Shown piece by piece: positions 1 to 8,622 of a stretch of DNA of 16,591 nucleotides. Below the pieces are notes generated by a model. It saw only the letters and a program-made list of their open reading frames with translations, had not been told where the DNA came from and ran no database searches. Origin of the DNA: CALBPI01 sp039187375. Lineage in GTDB: Bacteria; Pseudomonadota; Gammaproteobacteria; Steroidobacterales; Woeseiaceae. The position numbers and the translations under genes are program-made. The stretch lies in NCBI GenBank assembly GCA_039187375.1, contig JBCCZN010000049.1, positions 1 to 16,591 on the forward strand, read 5' to 3'. Position 1 is the first letter of the stretch, and each line of letters starts with the position of its first letter.

Positions 1-1056
1 ACCGCGTGTGGTCATGACAATATCCAGCGCCTGATCCCAGGGTACGTTTTTCAGACGCAAGGTCAGACTGCCCTGCACGGTGTCCGAGACAACGATATTG
101 CGGCCACTGATTTCTGCCAATACCTGCAATACCGCACGCGTTTCGATGTCCTGGAAGTTCAGCGTGACACGCTCGCCAAAGTACTCTTTGTCTTCGGTGA
201 AGATCGTGCCGGAAGACTCGTCCTTCTTGATTTCGGAGATCTCGATCGCGAACGTACCATCCGACTGATAGGCGAGCTGCTCGTAGGCGCCATCGGCGGA
301 GATGACGACCCGCACATCACGATTGACACGCAGCGTATCCACGGTGGTGACCGGCGTTGCAAAATCTTGCACATCGAGACGACGCAGCAATTCATCTGGC
401 AACTCGGTGCCTTTGAACAGCGCAACGACACGACCGCCTTCCTGACGGATGTCGACCGGGGTAGACGGATCGGTCAAATCAACAATGATGCGACCGCCGC
501 CTTCACGGGTACGCCGAACATCGATGTTGCTGATGGCACGTGGGCCGGTGGCGGTCGCCGAGCTCGGCGCGCTTTGCTGTGCACCGGAGAAGGTTGGTGT
601 CGATGGCGCAATACCGGAGCCAGCGCTCAACAGTACACGGATGACGTTGCCCTCAACGCTGGTGGTGTAGTCGACCATCGAGCTGAGATTCAGAACCGCG
701 CGGGTACGACCGTTAGCTTCCGCCATCAGAATCGTGTCCAGCGGCCCCACATCAACCTGCTGACGACGAGTGCCGACTTCCAGCGCAGAGTCTGGAATAT
801 CGAGCACAATGCGCGCTGGGTTGTCGATCGTGAAGCTGAGCGGATCCTGCGGTACTTCCCGCATGATGAGCTTCAATTCCACACCACGATCTGGCAGTGA
901 TTGAATCTGAATGTCGGTCAGGCCGTTGCCAGGCTCTTGCGCCTGAACGTTGGGCATGATCAGCGCCAGCATCATGGTGCCGATCGCCAGCCACAGCCAG
1001 TTAATGCTGGCGGCCTTGCCGGTGTCAGCCTGCGCCGCTTGGATGGTGCGCTTCAT
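1..1056 (-). CDS. pilQ: PilQ, type IV pilus outer-membrane secretin (N-terminal 352 codons, cut by window edge)
   Basis: PilQ forms the outer-membrane ring through which the type IV pilus is extruded. The visible part starts with an ATG at 1056 preceded by GGAG eight bases upstream. A long signal peptide has a hydrophobic core at about residues 19-36 and a likely cleavage site after VQA (residue 39). Two AMIN-type beta domains follow, at about residues 46-144 and 175-272. These bind peptidoglycan in PilQ proteins. An STN/N0 secretin domain begins at about residue 295 (RVTLNFQDIETRAVLQVLAE) and is still running at the edge, so the secretin pore domain lies outside the window. The Ser/Thr/Ala-rich stretch at about 144-173 is a linker between the AMIN domains. 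The gene is last of pilMNOPQ, 32 bp after pilP. The domain order matches Pseudomonas-type PilQ. Confidence 0.95.
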   Translation of the reverse strand, partial: MKRTIQAAQADTGKAASINWLWLAIGTMMLALIMPNVQAQEPGNGLTDIQIQSLPDRGVELKLIMREVPQDPLSFTIDNPARIVLDIPDSALEVGTRRQQVDVGPLDTILMAEANGRTRAVLNLSSMVDYTTSVEGNVIRVLLSAGSGIAPSTPTFSGAQQSAPSSATATGPRAISNIDVRRTREGGGRIIVDLTDPSTPVDIRQEGGRVVALFKGTELPDELLRRLDVQDFATPVTTVDTLRVNRDVRVVISADGAYEQLAYQSDGTFAIEISEIKKDESSGTIFTEDKEYFGERVTLNFQDIETRAVLQVLAEISGRNIVVSDTVQGSLTLRLKNVPWDQALDIVMTTRG

Positions 1057-1088
1057 GTCTTGTACTCCAAATGCCATTATCGTGTGTC

Positions 1089-1634
1089 TCAATTGGCTAG
1101 TGCGATAGCAACATCGCGTTCGATGTAACCGCCAATGCCGTTTGCGACAATCTCGATCAGGCGGATCTCTGATTCGGTAATTTGCATGATTCGGCCATCG
1201 TTCTGACCGACGTAGTTACCCGGAACAACTCGATGGACGATGCCGTCCTGACCTTGCAACAGGCCGTAATTGACGCCACCGATTGACAGCGTGCCAACCA
1301 TGTCAAAAGAATCGAGCGGAAACTCTTCCAGATACTCTCGACTACGCTGACTGTCCGGCCGCACGTTATTGCCCGGGCCACCGGCAGCAGCTGGTACATC
1401 GGGAGAAAACGGCGAACGCAGCTCCTCGGTGTCGGCCGTGTAGGTGAAGGTCACATATGGCTTGACGTCTGGCAGTGGGTCCGGCTTACGTCCAGGCGTA
1501 GTCTTGGTCTGGTCAATATAGACCTCCAGATCACGCATATCACCGCCGCAACCCGCGAGTGTCGCGGCCGCAGCAACCAGTGCCAGGTAGGCACGGACGT
1601 GTCGCTGAATACTGCCGGTGCTTTTCAAATTCAT
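1089..1634 (-). CDS. pilP: PilP, type IV pilus inner-membrane lipoprotein
   Basis: PilP is the lipoprotein that links the PilN/PilO inner-membrane complex to the N0 domain of PilQ. The lipoprotein signal is clear: a basic N-terminus, a hydrophobic run, and an LAGC lipobox with the lipidated cysteine at about residue 29. A Pro-rich flexible segment follows, including KPDPLPDVKPY. The globular PilP beta domain is signalled by the RSPFSP motif and by the C-terminal GIGGYIERDVAIAL, where family members have the same G-G-W/Y-x-x-R pattern. The protein is about 181 residues, normal for the family. I chose ATG at 1634; an in-frame GTG at 1640 (two codons longer) directly follows the pilO stop and is an equal alternative. 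Translational coupling to pilO is likely either way. Confidence 0.93.
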   Translation of the reverse strand: MNLKSTGSIQRHVRAYLALVAAAATLAGCGGDMRDLEVYIDQTKTTPGRKPDPLPDVKPYVTFTYTADTEELRSPFSPDVPAAAGGPGNNVRPDSQRSREYLEEFPLDSFDMVGTLSIGGVNYGLLQGQDGIVHRVVPGNYVGQNDGRIMQITESEIRLIEIVANGIGGYIERDVAIALAN

Positions 1635-1640
1635 CAGCAC

Positions 1641-2243
1641 CTAGCCCTCTTCTTCTTCAAGGTAACGATAGGTTTTCGCCGTCACGTCGAGTACCAACTG
1701 ATCGCTGGAGGACTCGCGTCCGTCCGGCGTGATGCTGATGTCATGCAACGTCACGATACGCGGCAATGCCGCCACCGCGCTGGCGAAATTCGCAAACGAG
1801 TGATAGTCGCCGCTGAGCCGGATTCGGATCGGCTTCTCGGCGTAGAACTCGCGCTTTTGTTCTTCCTGCGGCTCGAATAACCGCTCCTCAAGACCGGCCG
1901 CAAGACCCGTCTGGGAAATATCAATAATCAGGTTCGGCAGCTCCGTTTCACCGGGCAGCTGTCGCAACATAGCGCCAAACTGCTCTTCCATTTCGACTAA
2001 TTGATCGGCGTAGTCCTGATAGTTGGCCGCCTTGCGCTGTTTGTTCTCGAACGTGCCGCGCAATTCGGTTTCTCGTCGCTGCTCTTTTTCGAGTACCAGC
2101 TGCTTATCTTTGATCACCGTAAACCAGATGCCGGCGGCGACAACCAGGATGAACACCAACGCGACCGCGCCAGCACGAATGCTGAGCGGCCAACGCCCAA
2201 CATCGTTTGGATCCAGATTATTGAGATCGTCAATAAAACTCAC
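1641..2243 (-). CDS. pilO: PilO, type IV pilus inner-membrane alignment protein
   Basis: PilO forms a heterodimer with PilN in the inner membrane and connects the cytoplasmic PilM ring to PilP/PilQ. The 200-residue protein has a short cytoplasmic N-terminus, one transmembrane helix at about residues 23-44, and a charged coiled coil at about 45-96. A C-terminal ferredoxin-like domain has the usual PilO pattern (RIRLSGDYHSFANFASAVAALPRIVTLHDISI). It ends in an acidic tail, EEEEG. Translation starts at a GTG whose last bases overlap the pilN stop (GTGA, 4-nt overlap), which indicates translational coupling. Length and architecture are typical. Confidence 0.95.
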   Translation of the reverse strand: MSFIDDLNNLDPNDVGRWPLSIRAGAVALVFILVVAAGIWFTVIKDKQLVLEKEQRRETELRGTFENKQRKAANYQDYADQLVEMEEQFGAMLRQLPGETELPNLIIDISQTGLAAGLEERLFEPQEEQKREFYAEKPIRIRLSGDYHSFANFASAVAALPRIVTLHDISITPDGRESSSDQLVLDVTAKTYRYLEEEEG

Positions 2244-2809
2244 AGCTCATCCCCCAAGCCGTCTGACTCGCTCGGTTTTTGCCTGGCGGTCATTTCAAAG
2301 GTAAAGCGCTCGCGAGCCTGGCCTCGAATTGTCTCGATTTTTTCCAGATCCGGAGACTCAAGCCACTCGGATTCGTTGACGTTGCGCATGTAGGACGACA
2401 CACGGGTCGACGATTGCGCTACGCCTGCGATGCGCACGTCACGTCCGGACTGTGTGACGCTTTCAAGGTGCACGCCATCCGGAATCGTACGAGTCAATTC
2501 ATCAAACAAATGGACGACTTCCGGGCGGCTGCGCTGCAGCTGCTCGATGACTTCCATACGTGCCAGCAAGCGCGCTTTCTGACGCTCGATGCCATCGATG
2601 TCTGAAATGCTCGCCTCAAGAATCTTGATTTCCTTGTCCAGCCGCGCGTTGCGCTCCTGCTGGTAATCGATGCGTGCGCCCCAGACGAGGTTGACGGCAC
2701 CGATAATGGCTGCACCGATAACCACTGCACCGGCGACGGATATCAGGAAGAATTTCTGCCGCTCTTTTCTGAGCTCTTCGCGCCACGGCAATAAATTGAT
2801 TTTTGGCAT
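2240..2809 (-). CDS. pilN: PilN, type IV pilus inner-membrane alignment protein
   Basis: PilN is the partner of PilO. Its cytoplasmic N-terminal peptide docks into PilM. That peptide is present as INLLPWRE at residues 4-11, the hallmark motif of the family. A transmembrane helix follows at about residues 20-43, then a periplasmic coiled coil (about 48-95) and a ferredoxin-like domain containing the typical FDELTRTIPDGVHLESVTQ stretch. The 189-residue length is usual. The ATG overlaps the pilM stop codon by one base (TAATG), and the 3' end overlaps pilO by four bases, so pilM, pilN and pilO are almost certainly one translationally coupled transcript. Confidence 0.96.
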   Translation of the reverse strand: MPKINLLPWREELRKERQKFFLISVAGAVVIGAAIIGAVNLVWGARIDYQQERNARLDKEIKILEASISDIDGIERQKARLLARMEVIEQLQRSRPEVVHLFDELTRTIPDGVHLESVTQSGRDVRIAGVAQSSTRVSSYMRNVNESEWLESPDLEKIETIRGQARERFTFEMTARQKPSESDGLGDEL

Positions 2810-3870
2810 TAGTCAAAACTCCGCAGTGCAAGGCCGAACGCGGTCAGCAGCGCATTGGCATCGCTGCCGATGTTCTGTCCTTTCGCACGTGCAGACACTT
2901 TCATCTGCCCCAGCGGATCGCCGACTTCGGTCGGAATGCCAACCCGGCTGGCGATCACGTCAGCAATGCCAGGGATGTTGGCGCAACCACCGCAAACGAC
3001 AATCAGGTCAGGTTGTTCGCGACCTCCACCGGATGCCAGATAGAACTGCAACGAGCGGCTGACCTGTTGGGTCACATCATCGATAAACGGATCCAGCACT
3101 TCCGGCTCATAGTTGCTGGGCAGACCGCCTTCTTTCTTGGCGCGACCCGCATCTTCAACCGACAGGCCGTAGGTGCGCATGATTTCCTCGGTCAGCTGTT
3201 GCCCACCGAAGGCAAAATCGCGGGTGTAAATAACGCGCATGTCACGCAGCACGCCAAACGTCGTGTTGCTCGCGCCCATATCGATCACGGCCACCGATTG
3301 ACCGATGCCGTTATTGGGGATCTGGTGTTCGAGCAGACGGCAGGCGTTTTCCAGTGCAAACGCCTCAACATCTACAATGCTGGGATTCAAGCCCGCAGCG
3401 GAAACCGCTGACTGGCGCTGCTCGACGTTGTCGGTACGGGTTGCCACCAGCAACACATCGTTCATGTCCGGATCGGCTTCGTTCGGGCCGATCACCTCGT
3501 AATCGTGGCTAACCTCTTCCATCGGGAACGGAATGTACTGGTCTGCCTGTAACTCGACCTGACCTTCCATCTCGTTCTCGTTCAGTCCTGAGGCCATCTG
3601 GATGGTCTTGGTAATCGCCGCATCACCGCTGATCGCGATGGCAACATCGCGAATCTTGGTACCTGAGCGCTTGACGGCCCGGCGAATCGCTTCACCCACC
3701 GCCTGAGCATCGACAATTGCCTTGTCATTAATAGAATTCGCTGGCGTCGGCTCAGCGGCATAGGATTCGACACGATAACCGCGACCAGCCTCCGCAAGCT
3801 CTACAAGCTTGATGGAAGAGGTTGTGATATCGAGGCCGAGAAGAACGCGGTTTTTCTTGCCGAACAACAC
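2809..3870 (-). CDS. pilM: PilM, actin-like ATPase of type IV pilus assembly
   Basis: PilM is a cytoplasmic actin/FtsA-like ATP-binding protein that forms a ring under the pilus base and binds the PilN N-terminus. Actin-fold nucleotide motifs are visible: phosphate-1 at residues 12-25 (GLDITTSSIKLVEL), phosphate-2 at 195-207 (VIDMGASNTTFGV), and the adenosine loop at 294-302 (GGCANIPGI). The 353-residue length is typical. The start is a GTG at 3870, preceded by AAGGGA at a suitable distance; no in-frame ATG fits better. It is first in the pil operon and diverges from mrcA across 3871-4118, the arrangement also known from Pseudomonas and Neisseria. Confidence 0.96.
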   Translation of the reverse strand: MLFGKKNRVLLGLDITTSSIKLVELAEAGRGYRVESYAAEPTPANSINDKAIVDAQAVGEAIRRAVKRSGTKIRDVAIAISGDAAITKTIQMASGLNENEMEGQVELQADQYIPFPMEEVSHDYEVIGPNEADPDMNDVLLVATRTDNVEQRQSAVSAAGLNPSIVDVEAFALENACRLLEHQIPNNGIGQSVAVIDMGASNTTFGVLRDMRVIYTRDFAFGGQQLTEEIMRTYGLSVEDAGRAKKEGGLPSNYEPEVLDPFIDDVTQQVSRSLQFYLASGGGREQPDLIVVCGGCANIPGIADVIASRVGIPTEVGDPLGQMKVSARAKGQNIGSDANALLTAFGLALRSFD

Positions 3871-4118
3871 TAAATTTCCCTTATTAATCCGTTATTTACG
3901 GACTCTATATAGGCTGATGCCTAAGCTAACGTCCTAAACTATATACGAACAACATGTTAAATAGAATGTGACTGGGTTCCGCTTTTGGGAATTCCTGCCG
4001 TAACTCACAGGATTAGGCAAAATTTCGTGAACCAGTGCCGAATGCACGGATGAATCGGCCTGTTTTGTTGCAGCGATACAACCCACCCCCATGAGTTCTG
4101 CCCTGTCCAGGCAGCAAT
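3871..4118. promoter_or_regulatory. Divergent pilM / mrcA intergenic region
   Basis: This 248-bp region must carry the promoters for the leftward pil operon and the rightward mrcA gene. The pilM-proximal half is AT-rich. On the minus strand it contains two TATA-like stretches, around 3905-3912 and 3938-3946, that could serve as -10 elements, but neither has a convincing -35 at 16-18 bp. An 8-bp palindrome AACATGTT sits at 3951-3958. The mrcA-proximal half (about 3970-4118) is less AT-rich and has no clear sigma70 promoter. I see no terminator or coding sequence here. Confidence 0.45.
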
Positions 4119-6626
4119 GTGCATAATAGGCGGCGCACGGACAAGAGCAGATCTCCCAGTTTGAACACCAGAACGTTATTTCGTGTCGCCATTCTCGGTC
4201 TGACACTCGGCCTTGTTGTCGCTGTTGGCGCCATCGCCGCCATATTTGCGGCTTACCATTACGCCAAGCCCGGACTGCCGGACGCAGCTACTGTGCGTGA
4301 CATCCCACTGCAGGTGCCACTGCGAATTTACACGCGTGACGGCAAGCTGATTCAGGAAATTGGCGAACAGCGGCGACTGCTGGTCGATTATGACGATATT
4401 CCGCCACATGTCGTGCAGGCTTTTCTCGCCGCAGAAGACGATCGCTTTTTTAGCCATCCTGGCATCGACTATCAGGGCGTGTTGCGGGCAGCGTGGAAAA
4501 ATCTGTTGGCGGGTCGTCGCGGTCAGGGGGCCAGTACGCTGACCCAACAGTTGGCGCGTGACTACTTCCTGACCCGCGAGCGCAGCTTCATCCGCAAACT
4601 CAAAGAGGCATTTCTCGCCTACAAGATTGAGCAGGAATTCAGCAAAGAAGAAATTATGGGGTTGTTCCTGAACAAAATGTTCTTCGGACAGCGTGCCTAT
4701 GGCGTCGCCGCCGCCAGCCAGGTGTATTTCGGCAAGGCGCTGGTCGACATCAACATCGCCGAAGCCGCAACACTTGCGGGTTTGCTGCAAAGACCATCCG
4801 ACTACAACCCGGTATCGGGACCGGAGTCGTCGAAGCGCCGGCGCAGCTACGTGCTGCGACGCATGCGCGAGCTTGACTTTATTGACGCGCAGCAATGGCA
4901 AAACGCCGAGGACTTCCCGCTACAGTCCAAATTGCACGGTCCCGATATCGAACTTTCGGCGCCTTATTTGGCAGAGATGGTGCGGCGCGATCTGGCGAAT
5001 CGCTTCGGACGCGAGCTCACCACGCGCGGCTATCGGGTGACGACCACGATAGATAGTCGGATGCAGCAAGCGGCCCATTACGCTGTGCGTGACGGTCTGC
5101 TGGAATATGACCGCCGACACGGTTACCGCGGAGCACTGACCAGTCTGGACCTCGACACGGCAACCGATGCCCAGATCGAGCAGGCCCTCACCGATTTTGA
5201 GGGTCCGAAAGATCTGCATGCGGCGCTCGTGTTATCGGTTAACGACGATGACAGTGCCAGTTTGCGACTGGCCGGAAACCGCGAGGTTCGACTGCCGTGG
5301 AACGGCATGCGCTGGGCGGCGCCGTTCGTGACACGTAGCCGCGTTGGCGATCCGCCTGAGTCGGCCAGTGAAGTACTGCAACCCGGTGACATCATCTACA
5401 TCATCGAGACTGTGACCGGGATGCATGCGCTGGCACAGGTGCCAGAGGCGCAAGGCGCGTTGGTCGCATTGAACCCGGAAGATGGCAGTATTGCTGCCAT
5501 TAGCGGGGGGTTTGATTACCGCCTGAGCAAGTTTAATCGCGCCGTCCAGACTGCCCGCCAGCCCGGCTCCAGCTTCAAGCCCTTCATTTACTCAGCTGCC
5601 CTTGCGAATGATTTCACTGCAGCCAGTGTCATTAATGACGCGCCGGTGGTCATCCGTTCCAGTGAATACGAAGGCGAATGGCGGCCGAAAAACTCGACTG
5701 GTCGTTTTTATGGGGAAACCCGGTTGCGTGATGCACTGGTGCGCTCGATGAATCTAGTCTCCGTGCGCCTGGTGTTGCGCATGGGAGTCGGCGCTGCTCT
5801 GAGGCATGTGCGTCAGTTCGGCTTCATGGAGCGCGCACTTCCCAACAATCTATCGCTGGCTCTGGGTGCCGGTGCGGCGAGTCCGCTGGATATGGCCGGT
5901 GCCTATGCGGTGCTCGCCAACGGTGGATTTCTGATCGAGCCCTTTTTTATTGATCGCATCGAATTGGCTGATGGCGAACTGATCGATGTACATGTCCCAC
6001 GCCAAGTTTGCCGTGACTGTGAGATTGAAGTGGCCCCCGAACCCGATTCGATTACGCTGCCCGCCGCAACACGTATCGACGCTGAAGTGGGAGAAGCACT
6101 GATCGAATCGCTGGACCCCGCGACCATTGCACCGCGAGCCTTGTCGGCAACCAACGTCTGGTTAATCCAGGACATGTTGCGAGATGTGATTCAGCGCGGC
6201 ACCGGCCGACGCGCTAGAACACTGCAACGACAGGATCTAGCGGGTAAGACCGGCACCTCGAATGACCAGCGCGATGCCTGGTTCGCCGGCTTTAACCCGG
6301 ACCTGGTCGCGGTCACCTGGGTTGGCTTTGATAATGACGAGCCGCTGGGTATTGGCGAGGAGGGTGGGCGTACCGCATTGCCGATGTGGATTCACTTCAT
6401 GCGCGATGCGCTGCTCGGCGCCCCGAACGGGCGTTATCCACAACCGGACGGCCTGGTCACAGTGCGTATCAATCCAGCGACTGGCGCTCTGGCTGGCGCC
6501 AATGATCGAAATTTTCTGTTCGAGACATTCGAAGCAGGGACACAACCAGCGCTGGTCAGCGAAGAGCAGTTGATCGACCCATTCAGCGACGACTCAGAGC
6601 GGGTTGAGGAAACCGAACTTTTCTGA
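4119..6626 (+). CDS. mrcA: Penicillin-binding protein 1A, bifunctional peptidoglycan glycosyltransferase/transpeptidase
   Basis: This class A PBP polymerises lipid II into glycan strands and cross-links the peptides at the periplasmic face of the inner membrane. A basic N-terminus precedes one membrane anchor at about residues 21-46. The GT51 domain follows, with catalytic Glu106 in EDDRFF (106-111), the GASTLTQQ motif (137-144) and RKLKE (159-163). An OB-like insert lies at about 330-440. The transpeptidase domain has SxxK at Ser484-Lys487 in a PGSSFKPF context, SMN at 543-545 and KTGT at 710-713. All catalytic motifs are intact, and the 835-residue length is close to E. coli PBP1a. I used the GTG at 4119, with AGG seven bases upstream. 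A TTG at 4161 is an alternative start that still keeps the membrane anchor. The gene is also called ponA. Confidence 0.96.
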   Translation: MHNRRRTDKSRSPSLNTRTLFRVAILGLTLGLVVAVGAIAAIFAAYHYAKPGLPDAATVRDIPLQVPLRIYTRDGKLIQEIGEQRRLLVDYDDIPPHVVQAFLAAEDDRFFSHPGIDYQGVLRAAWKNLLAGRRGQGASTLTQQLARDYFLTRERSFIRKLKEAFLAYKIEQEFSKEEIMGLFLNKMFFGQRAYGVAAASQVYFGKALVDINIAEAATLAGLLQRPSDYNPVSGPESSKRRRSYVLRRMRELDFIDAQQWQNAEDFPLQSKLHGPDIELSAPYLAEMVRRDLANRFGRELTTRGYRVTTTIDSRMQQAAHYAVRDGLLEYDRRHGYRGALTSLDLDTATDAQIEQALTDFEGPKDLHAALVLSVNDDDSASLRLAGNREVRLPWNGMRWAAPFVTRSRVGDPPESASEVLQPGDIIYIIETVTGMHALAQVPEAQGALVALNPEDGSIAAISGGFDYRLSKFNRAVQTARQPGSSFKPFIYSAALANDFTAASVINDAPVVIRSSEYEGEWRPKNSTGRFYGETRLRDALVRSMNLVSVRLVLRMGVGAALRHVRQFGFMERALPNNLSLALGAGAASPLDMAGAYAVLANGGFLIEPFFIDRIELADGELIDVHVPRQVCRDCEIEVAPEPDSITLPAATRIDAEVGEALIESLDPATIAPRALSATNVWLIQDMLRDVIQRGTGRRARTLQRQDLAGKTGTSNDQRDAWFAGFNPDLVAVTWVGFDNDEPLGIGEEGGRTALPMWIHFMRDALLGAPNGRYPQPDGLVTVRINPATGALAGANDRNFLFETFEAGTQPALVSEEQLIDPFSDDSERVEETELF

Positions 6627-6664
6627 GTTAATCCGCAACGATAAGGCAAAGCAGGTGAGCGGCA

Positions 6665-7276
6665 ATGGCTTACGACCACGATCATGATCGCTCACGCCTC
6701 AGTGTGGCGCAGGAAGCTGCGCGCATCATGGCGGACCACGGCATTAGCGACTTCAGCGCCGCCAAGCGCAAGGCGGCAGCGCGTCTTGGACTGGATCAGT
6801 TCGGCACCCTGCCCAGCAATATTGAGGTCGAAGCCGCACTCATCGAACATCATCGACTGTACGCCGAAGAAGACCACGAACGCTCATTGACACAACGTCG
6901 CAAGACCGCGCTTACTCTAATGCAGGAACTGGAAGCGTTCGAACCAAGATTGGTGGGTCCACTATTAGCCGGCACCGCTGCCGCTGATGCGCCGGCTAAC
7001 CTGCACGTTTTCTCTGACAGCGCCGAGGACATCGCGTGGTTTTTGACCGAACGCGGGCTGGACTACAAGTTGTTTGAGCGCAGATTGAAAATTCAGCGTG
7101 GACGCAGCCAGACTTACCCTGGCTATCGATTTGACTGGCAGTCGTTGCCGGTCGAGGCAACCGTCTTTGCCTATGACGGATTGCGCCAAGCGCCGCTTAG
7201 CCCGGTAGATGGCAAACCAATGAAGCGCGCTTCCATCAAGAAGCTGACCAAATTGCTGTCACAAGACGCCGCTTAG
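6665..7276 (+). CDS. Conserved protein of unknown function, possibly nucleotidyltransferase-like
   Basis: I recognise this as a conserved proteobacterial hypothetical protein but know no assigned function. It has 203 residues, is soluble and has no signal peptide. The His/Asp-rich N-terminus (MAYDHDHDRS) precedes a helical region with AARIMADHGISDFSAAKRKA (19-38), a pattern I associate with this family. A segment EPRLVGPLLAGTA (93-105) followed by LHVFSDSAEDIAWFL (113-127) superficially resembles a nucleotidyltransferase G-S/T...D-x-D region. The C-terminus carries a strongly patterned GLRQAPLSPVDGKPMKRASI (172-191). The ATG at 6665 has a strong ribosome site (AGGTGAG, five bases away). It lies 38 bp after mrcA on the same strand and may be co-transcribed with it. 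It converges on gltA with a gap of 12 bp. The coding call is firm; the nucleotidyltransferase idea is inference. Confidence 0.85.
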   Translation: MAYDHDHDRSRLSVAQEAARIMADHGISDFSAAKRKAAARLGLDQFGTLPSNIEVEAALIEHHRLYAEEDHERSLTQRRKTALTLMQELEAFEPRLVGPLLAGTAAADAPANLHVFSDSAEDIAWFLTERGLDYKLFERRLKIQRGRSQTYPGYRFDWQSLPVEATVFAYDGLRQAPLSPVDGKPMKRASIKKLTKLLSQDAA

Positions 7277-7288
7277 CAGCGGACGGAC

Positions 7289-8578
7289 CTAGCGCTTCTG
7301 GATATCGATGTAGTCGCGACTCGGTGCGCCGGTGTAGAGCTGGCGCGGGCGACTGATGCGAGAGTTGTCTTCGATCATCTCCGCCCAGTGCGCGACCCAA
7401 CCAACGGCACGGCCAATCGCGAACATAACGGTGAACATCGAGGTCGGTATGCCCAGCGCGCGATAGATAATGCCCGAATAGAAATCCACGTTCGGATAGA
7501 GATTCTTCTCTTTGAAGTAATCATCCTGCAATGCGACCTGCTCAAGCTCCAGCGCCAGATCAAACAATGGTGTGTCCTGCCGGCCCAGGTTCTTGAGGAC
7601 TTTGTGGCACATCTCACGAATGATCGTCGCACGCGGATCAAAGTTCTTGTAAACACGATGACCAAAACCCATCAGGCGGAACGGATCGTTTTTATCCTTG
7701 GCGCGCTCGACAAACTCGGGGATGCGTTTTACATCACCGATTTCTTCGAGCATCTTCAACACCGCCTCGTTAGCGCCACCGTGTGCCGGACCCCACAAAG
7801 CGGAAATGCCAGCTGCGATCGCCGAGTAGGGGTTAGCTTGAGAGCTCGCCGCCATCCGTACCGTTGACGTTGAACAATTCTGCTCATGGTCAGCATGCAG
7901 GATAAACAGCAAATCCAGCGCCTCAGCGGCCACCGGATCGATCTGGTAGGGCTCTGCCGGCACACCGAAGAACATGTTCAGCACATTGCTGCAGTAGTCC
8001 AGATCGTTGCGCGGGTAGATAAACGGCTGACCCAGCGTGTGTTTATAGGCCGCTGCGGCGATTGTCGGCAGTTTGGCGATGATCCGATGCGCAAAAATTT
8101 CACGATGTTTCGGATCGAATATATCGGTGGTGTCGTGATAGAACGCCGACATCGATCCAACCACACCCGAGATCATTGCCATCGGGTGGGCGTTGTAATG
8201 AAAGCCGTTGAAAAAGCGCAACATGCTCTCGTTAATCATCGTGTGATGACGAATCGAGTCTGTGAACTCGTCCAGCTCATTGCGGGTTGGCAAGTCGCCG
8301 TTCAATAACAAATAGGCCACTTCCATGTAATGCGACGAGGCCGCGAGCTGCTCTACCGGGTACCCCCGATACATCAGGATGCCTTCCTGACCGTCGATGA
8401 AAGTGATCTTGCTTTCGCAACTACCGGTGGAGACAAACCCCGGGTCGTAGGTGAAGACGCCCTGCTCTTTATAAAGAGACCCAATCGAGACAACGTCCGG
8501 CCCTGTGGTGCCCTGACGCACTGGCAATTGAGTTGCCTTGCCATCGGGCGAGGTCAGCGTGAAGTGTTTGTCTGTCAT
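7289..8578 (-). CDS. gltA: Citrate synthase (hexameric, Gram-negative type)
   Basis: GltA condenses oxaloacetate with acetyl-CoA to citrate, the entry step of the TCA cycle. The 429-residue protein matches the E. coli type along its whole length, including the N-terminal beta domain found in the NADH-sensitive hexameric class. Catalytic residues are in place: His266 in GPAHGGAN, His307 in GFGHRVYKN and Asp365 in YPNVDFYSG. The conserved HADHEQNCSTSTVR block is at 228-241; here a Cys (235) stands where E. coli has Ala. The ATG at 8578 is preceded by AAGGA nine bases upstream. The gene lies 44 bp downstream of rpmE on the same strand with no terminator between them, so it probably receives read-through from the rpmE promoter. 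A promoter of its own is not obvious in the gap. Confidence 0.97.
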   Translation of the reverse strand: MTDKHFTLTSPDGKATQLPVRQGTTGPDVVSIGSLYKEQGVFTYDPGFVSTGSCESKITFIDGQEGILMYRGYPVEQLAASSHYMEVAYLLLNGDLPTRNELDEFTDSIRHHTMINESMLRFFNGFHYNAHPMAMISGVVGSMSAFYHDTTDIFDPKHREIFAHRIIAKLPTIAAAAYKHTLGQPFIYPRNDLDYCSNVLNMFFGVPAEPYQIDPVAAEALDLLFILHADHEQNCSTSTVRMAASSQANPYSAIAAGISALWGPAHGGANEAVLKMLEEIGDVKRIPEFVERAKDKNDPFRLMGFGHRVYKNFDPRATIIREMCHKVLKNLGRQDTPLFDLALELEQVALQDDYFKEKNLYPNVDFYSGIIYRALGIPTSMFTVMFAIGRAVGWVAHWAEMIEDNSRISRPRQLYTGAPSRDYIDIQKR

Positions 8579-8622
8579 GATCAGTCGTCCTTGGGTGTTG
8601 CGATGTGGATCAGCCCCGGGGA

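Noticed and set aside
367..900. Long plus-strand open frame antisense to pilQ
   Set aside because: The minus strand here encodes clear AMIN domains of PilQ. The plus frame has low-complexity Arg/His-rich sequence typical of a shadow frame.
4091..4126. An 11-codon upstream ORF overlapping the mrcA start
   Set aside because: It has no ribosome site (preceded by ACCCACCCCC) and no leader-peptide features, so it is most likely chance.
7269..7282. Inverted repeat CCGCT-TAGC-AGCGG at the mrcA-side/gltA convergence, considered as a terminator
   Set aside because: The stem is only 5 bp, with no T-run on either strand, and it overlaps the stop codon of the upstream gene.
8614..8621. CCCCGGGG palindrome directly after the rpmE stop, considered as a terminator
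   Set aside because: It has no loop and no T-run, and is too short. It does not separate rpmE from gltA.
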